NCBI GenBank assembly: GCA_006503475.1
Contig: RSEH01000077.1
Coordinates: 105,325-169,324, forward strand
Direction: 5' to 3'
DNA: 64,000 nucleotides
DNA from: Stentor roeselii
Lineage: Eukaryota > Ciliophora > Heterotrichea > Heterotrichida > Stentoridae
The translations under genes and the position numbers were made by a program. This document shows, piece by piece, positions 57,001 through 64,000 of this stretch; the first letter of the stretch is position 1, and every line of letters begins with the position of its first letter. The notes beneath the pieces were generated by a model that saw nothing but the letters and a program-made list of their open reading frames with translations, had not been told where the DNA came from and did no database searches.

Positions 57001-59765
57001 TTATTGTCTATAAAAAATGTTGTCAAGATGGATGAAGCATTGTTATAGAAATTGACTATATATAAGATTTTTATAATTCTAGATTTTTGAATCGTTTTAA
57101 TCAAGACTAATGTTTGCATAACCTAAAATATTTAAAATTAGTACTCACAATGATTTGCAACTTAGATAACAAGAGAAACAATTGTTGGAAAAAAAGTAAT
57201 TAAACCTATAATTAATCAAATATTCGACCCGAATACTTTTTAGATTTTTTTTATGATATGATTGTTGAAATATACTCCAAGTTAATAGTCAAATTTTTAT
57301 TATAAAGTAGCCTCAAACTTTTCATGCTTTAATAAAGTGCTTGAACTTAGCAGAAATCATTCTGGATTATCATTAACGACTGTCCTAAATCAGGAAGTTT
57401 CTGCCTTGCGAAGCTATTCGAGTAGGTTGAATGTAAGATCGACTTGCTCTGTTAGCAAATACTCTTTGGCCATGTAAAGATAATCAAATGAATCTTCAAA
57501 ATATTCCACTAGAGTATTTAAAATAACGAATAGTAAATTATAGTACTCAGTTTGTGAACTCATTTCAAATGATTTGAAAGTTTTTGTGATATAAATTTTG
57601 AATTTCTTTGAGTGTTATTCTTGCGGATATTACTTGTAATTTGGAATCAATCTCAAAAAGATTATCGATGAGAGCCAAATTTGAAATAAGAAGAGAAAAG
57701 GATTATTAAAGAAAACTCCACCGGTGCTTAGTGATAAAATTTAAGTTTAGAATTTAATCTGCACTCTGATAAGTATTAATTAATAAATCTGATCAACTGT
57801 CTAATAAAGATCTGAATGCAATCAAAGAGAGGCTCAATTGCAATTTTAAAGTTTATAACAATTAAGTTTTTTCAGTTTGAAAAAACTTGTACTTCTTTGA
57901 ATATTATTCCGATCAAGCTGCAGGACTGGATTTTAGTTATTGAAAGAAAATCAGAAGATTGAAATTTATTATAAAGAAAACATTCTAAGAGAACTCCATT
58001 GAAACATGGTTAAAATTTGTATATCTAAGTAGTATAATTTGTTAAAATTATTCAATAGGTCAAAATAAAGTTGTAATTTGAAAGTATGATTATCATAAAA
58101 GTTAAAATTAAACAAAGGGTAAAATTATTAAGAAGTGATAGATAAAATAAAGAAGGTATTTCCTAATAATCTTAGTTTATTTTAACAATTTCTTATTTTC
58201 TTTAATTTTCTTGAATATTTATTGGCTAAATAGCGATTCAAACTTAGGAATAAGATATAATTGTTTTCTCTAGTCAATATTAACGTTCATGCAGAAAGTT
58301 AAATGAAAAATTGATGACGCATATTACCTATTTTATTTGAGTTAAAACATAAGGTGATTAAAGATGAAAATGAGAATATCATTAATCATTCAATAAAATA
58401 TGATGAGATATTACATGTTAGAATATTTATTGTAATAATCTTTATAACTGGAATTATAATTTAAATTCTTTACTGTTATCAGATAAAATAAAGAAAGAAC
58501 AAGACTCAGTATGCATATTAATAATGCCAATGTGTTAATGTTTGAAACGAGTTCCCTTGTTAAAGAATTAATATGTAAATAATTGTTCTTTGAGTGATTC
58601 TCTGTATTTCATTTCAAGAATCAGCATCTAATCTTGACTAATCAGTAAGATATTAAACAGGCCAGAAAAAGATCTTACTTGGGATTAAAAAATCATTAAT
58701 GCTGAAGAGTCACAGGAGATACGCTAAGAAATTTCTTTCGCTTTTTTTTGCATTCGAAAAAAGTACATTATAGCTAATTTTATTTATAAATACATTTATA
58801 TTGAAGTTATGCAAAGTTCAGCTTATAATAGACATATATTTATTATTAGAGAATTGAAAAATATCTGAGTTTAGTTTCAGAAAGATTATCTTTATTAAAA
58901 TACATATAAAAATTCTTCTGTAAATATATTGTTTTATGTTTCATAGAATTGTAATGATTAGAATGGATTTGATAATATAGGTTAAATCAATCATAAAAAA
59001 ATCATTATCTCTTGCAGATTTCGGAAAATATTTTATGCAAAAGGAAATGCTACTAGAACTATATGAAACTCAATTATTTTAAGATTAAAGAGAAGAATAG
59101 ATTCTCTAAGGAATTAATATGATTTTTACTATAGATAATATCTGGTGTGATAAATTAAATGAGTTTGGATACCCTCGAAAATTCAAACTGAAAAATAATA
59201 TTTAAGCCTTATCAAAAGTATAAAAATTTACATGAGAAAAGTATAAATAAACATCTTAACTTTATAATTTTATATTTAAGTTTTCAACTGATTGATTTTT
59301 CATGAGACTTCTTATTCATTTTTCTTCAAATTATACTCATTATAATGAAATATAGACAATTTTACATGAAAAGAGATTTTTTTTTGGTTTGCTTAATTTT
59401 TAACAAGAAAAGTGTTTAAAATCCAAATTTTTATCTCAATAAATTAATTAAACTTAGCTAACATTGAAGCTATTCAATTCTAATTATAACAATTACTTAA
59501 TAGTTATAACTTAACATGAAAGCCACTTAGATAGTTTCTCTTCAAATCTGCTTAGCAGATATTGACTTACAAATGAATATTCAATGAGCGAACGAAATGT
59601 GGGAAAAATAAAGGATGTAATAATGTGAAATATTTTACAGAGTAGATATCAGCTTGATGACATCAGCGTTTTTGGAATGGAGGAACTAGGCTTAATATAA
59701 CTTAATAATCCTGGCAATCATATATGATGCACCTGAAATACATATTTTAGAAGACACTAATAAAT
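57001..59765. other. 2.8-kb AT-rich gene-free stretch
   Basis: No gene supported. On the minus strand 57417-57690 shows two short open pieces in different frames that may be a gene relic (see findings). The DNA at 57590-57740 and 57885-58020 shares several words and could be an old duplication. Elsewhere it is almost pure A/T. Confidence 0.5.
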
Positions 59766-62700
59766 ATGAGAGCTTGGTATTTGGTCTTTATCTTGTTGAC
59801 ACTAAAAGCTGATGAAACTGAATATAAATTTTACAAAAACTTTGGAGAAATCTTCCATGACTACTCTGGGAAGAATAGAGATGGGATCAATGGAGTGGTG
59901 ATAGGCAAGGACAAGAGAGATACTTTGGCCACAGATAGAGGAGCCTACTTCGACAAAATGTCCTGCATTTTAATTCCTTCAGATAGAGTCAGTCCTATAA
60001 GTGTTATCATTTGGATTAAAATCACTGGAGATGCAGCTGAAGGACATATATATTCAAGAACTTCAGCTAAGACCTTTGACTTAATTTCCAAAGTTGATTC
60101 ATCAATCACCTTTGAATTTACTATAGGAACTAAAACATTGAAAATAGGTAGTATACCAAAAAGTAAACTTCATTTAGGCATCTGGAACTTGGTAATAATT
60201 TCAACTAATTTTAACATGTTCTCACTTTGTGTCGCTGATTATGATTGCAAACACTCTCCTGAACAAATTTCTGAAAATGAAAAATTTTACTCTGCTTTAG
60301 GATCAGATGAAAATAAAGAAAACTCATTTATAGGATTTATTTATAGATTTCTCATAAAAGATAAATTGATGATTCAAGATCAAAAGTTCGAAGATGAAGG
60401 AGAGCGAACTATTTTTGGATCACCTTGCAGTAAACAAAAAATATCCTTTGAGGACTCGAATGAAATATACTGTTTACCAGATGGAAATTCAACGAAATAC
60501 GATTCATTTTCAACAGAATGCAAAAATTATCCTACTTTAAGTTGCATAAAATCCACAGATTTAGACTGCTCTTGCATTCACCATACCTGTGTCTTTAACA
60601 CTACTTCTATCCTCTGCTATTGTGAAAATTCAGTAAAAAGCACTTCAAACGACTGTGTCTGCGATGTTTCAGGAGAAATATATCATGAAGGCAAATGCGA
60701 AAAATCCGGATCTTGCGAAGCCGCTTGCAAAATCTGTGATTCCAGCAAAGTATGCAAGACATGTAACGATCCAAATTCATCTCCAGACGTCAAAGGAGTA
60801 TGCAAATGCATAGAAGGATTCACTAAAGCACTAGATTCTAAATCCTATCCAACCTGCGTAAAATGCCATGAAACATGCTTAGCCTGCAACATTGACAAGT
60901 CTTGCGTTACTTGTCGCAACTCTTCTCACAGTGTTTCCACATTTGATAATACATTATGCAACTCTTGTAAAGACTCATGCACATGTGAGGAAGGAAGTTA
61001 CTTCGACGAAACCCTGCAGGAATGTAAGTCTTGTGATAGATCTTGTGCAACCTGCTCATTTTCATATAGTTGTGACACCTGCGCCTTGCCCTTCATGGTT
61101 CTTCAGCATCATTCTTTCTGTTCTTGCAAGGAAAATGAAGAACTGAATTCAAATCATTCAGCCTGTGTATGTAAAAAAGGTTTCGTTAAACAAGAAAATG
61201 ACTCTTGTGTCAATTGTTCAAATAATTGTTTGGAATGTAAGGCAAATAATGTGAGTTTTTGTTTAAAATGTTTCGATAACTTTGATATTGTTGATGGAAC
61301 TTGTTTATGTGGATTAGGAAAGGCGATAGTCAATGGAAATTGCACTGAATGTGTAAAAAACTGTAAAATTTGCAAAAATGTTGAGAGTTGTCTTGATTGC
61401 AATGCAGGTTTCTCTTTGACTACTAGCGGACAGTGTGAACGTGCATGTGGAAAAGGATTTTATCTGTTTAATGGCTCATGCTCAACATGTGGCTCATTAT
61501 GTGAAATTTGCAATGCTACTGAATGCCTTAACTGCACTAAAAATGCTGATATTAAGAAAGGTACTTGTGAATGTAAACTAGGATATGAAGAAGAAAAAAT
61601 GTGTGCTCGTCGCCTTTTTTCAGCTGATTTTTTGTATTCAGAGGACTTCCTTGTCCTGATATTTCAAAAAGAACTGAAAACTGAGCTAAACGAGAGCCAC
61701 TTCAACCTGAGCTTCCACCCGAACGTAAGAATAAAATACGAGGTATTCAAAGAAAAACAGAAATACTTATTCAGCATCACTCCTCAAGAAAGTATTCAAA
61801 AAGGAACAAAAGCTTTTCTGCAGATTGACAAAAATCTCGATGTTGTTAGTCTCGACAACTCTTTGCTTTCAGTCTACAATTTTTCATTGGAACTGCATCA
61901 GTACTCAATGCCTTATCAGACTTCGACTTCTACTGCGAAAGTCACGAATAGCACTAAACATGTGGTGAGAGGGGCGATTGCGTCGTCAATTCTTGTTGGA
62001 CTTCTTAGCAACCCTGCTTGTTTCTGGGTTCTTATGAATACCTTGGAGATGATTTCTTTTCTGCCTTTGGGTGGATTGGGATATTCTGATACTTTGATTG
62101 ATTTTTTTACTTCTTTTGGAAGTTTGAATTTGATTCCTAACCCAGTGACTAGATTTTTGAAATTAGATTCGAATTTTGTTCCTTATCAGAATGCTAAGGA
62201 CTTTGGCTTTGAAACTTCTCATTTTCATGTTAATGCTGGGAGTTATTTGTTTAATTTGGGATTTTTCATCTTGATTATTCCTTTACTGTTGATTGGGAAG
62301 AGAGCTTGCAGAAATAGTATCAAAAATCGATGTATCAATTGGCTAGGAAACTACAGGTACAACTTTTTTCTGAGATTCTGGCTGCAATCTTACCTAACCC
62401 TGGTAATTCTAGCAGCGATTCAGCTTAAGTCAGTAAAACTCAATTAGGATTTCAATTCTGATCCTTGGAGTGTGATTTCTTTATGTCTTTCTTTGGTCAT
62501 CTTGGTACTTTCTAATCAGTTTATAGCGGTCCTTACTCCTGGCTTAACTGCCTTTATCGGCTACTTCTGCAAGCACAAAATTCAAGAAAATGATGCAACT
62601 TTCTTTCAAAGGTACGGGTCTTTATTTGAAGAGTTCAAGAATAATAGAGGTTTCTTAAGCAATCAGTTTTACTCTTTTTTTCTATTTAGAAGACTAGTCT

Positions 62701-63125
62701 TTGCTTTTTCTCTGGTCTTTCTCAGTGATTTCCTCTATGTCCAGCAGTCTTTGAATCTTTTTGGAAGTCTTTTAAGTATTGGATTCCTTACATGGTTTTT
62801 CCCTTTTAAGGAAAAATTGATAGGATTCAGTTCTTATCTCGGAGAAATCTGCACTTTAGAAGTTATGATCGTTTCAATGTTTTACTTGAGTAATCCTAAT
62901 CATGAAACAATTTCTCAGCTTGAAAATGCGATCGTTTATTGCATTATGGGTACTATCGCCATTCAAACTTTAGTTTCTGTTATTCTTATGGTACAGTCAA
63001 TTAAGGAGCTGTGCCTTAAGCTACAAAGAGCCAGGGCCAGGCAGTTTTTAACTGCTGCTGCAGTCATGCCTGTAGATACAAAGCAAGGTATTTATATAGA
63101 GACTGTTGCTAGAACTCCTGAGTGA
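59766..63125 (+). CDS. LamG-like, Cys-rich, multi-TM surface protein, one 15-nt intron
   Basis: A 1114-residue protein after splicing intron 62433-62447. A signal peptide is at 1-15. A concanavalin/LamG-like beta domain covers about 25-210 (SVIIWIKITGDAAEG, LHLGIWNLVIIS). From about 265 to 620 there are furin-like Cys-rich modules like those of the M8 gene (CKICDSSKVCKTC, CEICNATECLNC). A beta-rich stretch follows, then from about 735 a membrane domain of seven to nine helices including LLSNPACFWVLMNTLEMISF. The intron lies inside this domain; without it the protein would lose the last 225 residues and at least four helices. Extracellular Cys-rich plus multi-TM proteins are expanded in ciliates and may be receptors or channels. 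The function is unproven. Confidence 0.87.
62433..62447 (+). other. 15-nt intron in the LamG/Cys-rich gene
   Basis: The sequence is GTAAAACTCAATTAG, between codons 889 and 890. It contains the TAG that would end the first frame. Removing it joins LKS to DFNSDPWSVISL, inside the multi-TM region. A is at intron position 10. Confidence 0.92.
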
Positions 63126-63938
63126 TTTATAGTTTAATTAGAATAGAAGTTCAATGAAAAGCTAATATCTTATTAGAATATGCATGATTCTTTCTTACTA
63201 TGAGTTTATGGAAGAAATATATTTTTTAAATTTAGTGATATTTCAATTTTGATAGATATACGGACTTTAATTATTTGAGATGTTTTATAGAATCCTTATT
63301 ATAAAGAAAATTATATGATATAATATAACTTCTAAAACAGTAAAGACAAAATTTTCAAAGACATCCAAAACTATGTGAATAAGAAAAACTCTAATCAAAC
63401 GATTAAGCCCTCTTGTAATGTTAATATCTATGTATGATAAGTTTAAAGTACTAAAATGCTTCTGAGATGTCAATTTTTCTATTTAATTGATTTCTATTAA
63501 CTTCTTTAAGTTTTTCTCAACTTGATAAGAGATAAATATATATTTCGTTTGTAATCATTTTTTTCAAAGTGCAGTGCTTAACTCTTTTACAAGTGATGCT
63601 CTTACCACCTGAAATGATTAATTTATTTACTACAATGAAAAGTAAAATATTCTAATCATTACTAATTCATCAAAAATCTTTAAATCAATTACTATAAATT
63701 TGATTATCCTTGCATATCGAACACTCCAAAACAAACAAAATCCAACTCTTCTCAATTTAATATGATAAACCTTCAAATCAACTCTAAAATTTTCAATTTA
63801 TCCTTCCATATTTATTCCTAAAATATAGACACTTAAACCCCAAGACCCTGATAACCCAAGTCAATAAAACCATCCCGCATTCAAAACTCCAAATCTCCTA
63901 ATTTCATCTAAAAAAATCCATTATTTCCCTTATAATTA
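63126..63938. other. Gene-free stretch ending in a C-rich leader
   Basis: No coding frame is seen in 63126-63640. From about 63640 to 63938 the plus strand becomes C-rich with few G, the usual sign here of a plus-strand gene start, which supports the ATG at 63939. Confidence 0.5.
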
Positions 63939-64000
63939 ATGGAGGATATCGTAAAGTGTTCCTACGAGGGCTGCCCAGGCAGTCCGAAAAACAGCTGCTC
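63939..64000 (+). CDS. 5' end of a gene cut by the window edge, Cys-rich N-terminus
   Basis: The first 20 codons (MEDIVKCSYEGCPGSPKNSC) follow a C-rich leader. The C-x4-C and later C suggest a small zinc-binding or B-box-like N-terminal motif. Nothing more can be said, because the gene continues beyond the window. Confidence 0.55.
   Translation, partial: MEDIVKCSYEGCPGSPKNSC

Overview
This window looks like macronuclear DNA of a heterotrich ciliate, most probably a Stentor species. It is AT-rich and densely packed with intron-poor protein genes on both strands. Four genes need the removal of an intron of exactly 15 nt, which is the known Stentor signature. All three stop codons appear as real ends (for example TGA ends the Na+/H+ exchanger, the PP2C phosphatase and the last complete gene), so the code is standard, unlike that of Blepharisma. 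No rRNA, tRNA, CRISPR array or transposon was recognised. Protein identities were judged by eye from motifs; no database was searched.

Layout. 1-9 kb is gene-poor: an ANF-type receptor gene that appears broken (in-frame TAA plus a start-proximal frameshift), 3.1 kb of empty AT-rich DNA, and a TRAFAC-type GTPase with a Cys/His cluster. 9-42 kb is very compact. It holds an arrestin-fold protein, an SLC9-type Na+/H+ exchanger, two tandem paralogues of unknown function, the RNase P/MRP subunit Rpp20, carnosine N-methyltransferase, a SANT/Myb protein, a mitochondrial protein, a membrane cyclic-nucleotide phosphodiesterase, a PP2C phosphatase, a UBA-like protein and a TTLL tubulin-modifying enzyme. 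It continues with an LRR/coiled-coil protein, a possible microtubule-associated repeat protein, the molybdopterin synthase small subunit, gamma-tubulin complex protein 3, a VWA protein, a twin-CX9C protein, a multi-RING/PHR protein, CEP44, and a UBE2W-like E2. 42-64 kb holds large surface or secretory genes: a 1696-residue leishmanolysin-like (M8) protease with long Cys-rich repeats, chitin synthase, a membrane-anchored M14 carboxypeptidase, a kelch protein, a protein kinase, a LamG-like/Cys-rich/multi-TM protein, and the first codons of a gene cut by the window edge.

Functional themes. Several genes fit a large ciliated cell: basal body and microtubule functions (GCP3, CEP44, TTLL, perhaps the 28.5 kb protein), cyclic nucleotide and receptor signalling (PDE, ANF receptor), and cell-surface or cyst-wall chemistry (chitin synthase, M8 and M14 peptidases, Cys-rich proteins). 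Nothing shows a bacterial-style operon. Some same-strand genes are only 8-10 nt apart, and some convergent genes overlap or nearly touch at their stop codons.

The most unusual signals are compositional. Inside many genes the coding strand switches abruptly, every few hundred bases, between A+C-rich and G+T-rich segments. Many genes are also preceded by a C-rich leader with almost no G on the coding strand. Other points are a 150-codon higher-order repeat in the M8 protease gene, a decayed copy of its 3' end 1 kb downstream, and the interrupted receptor gene.
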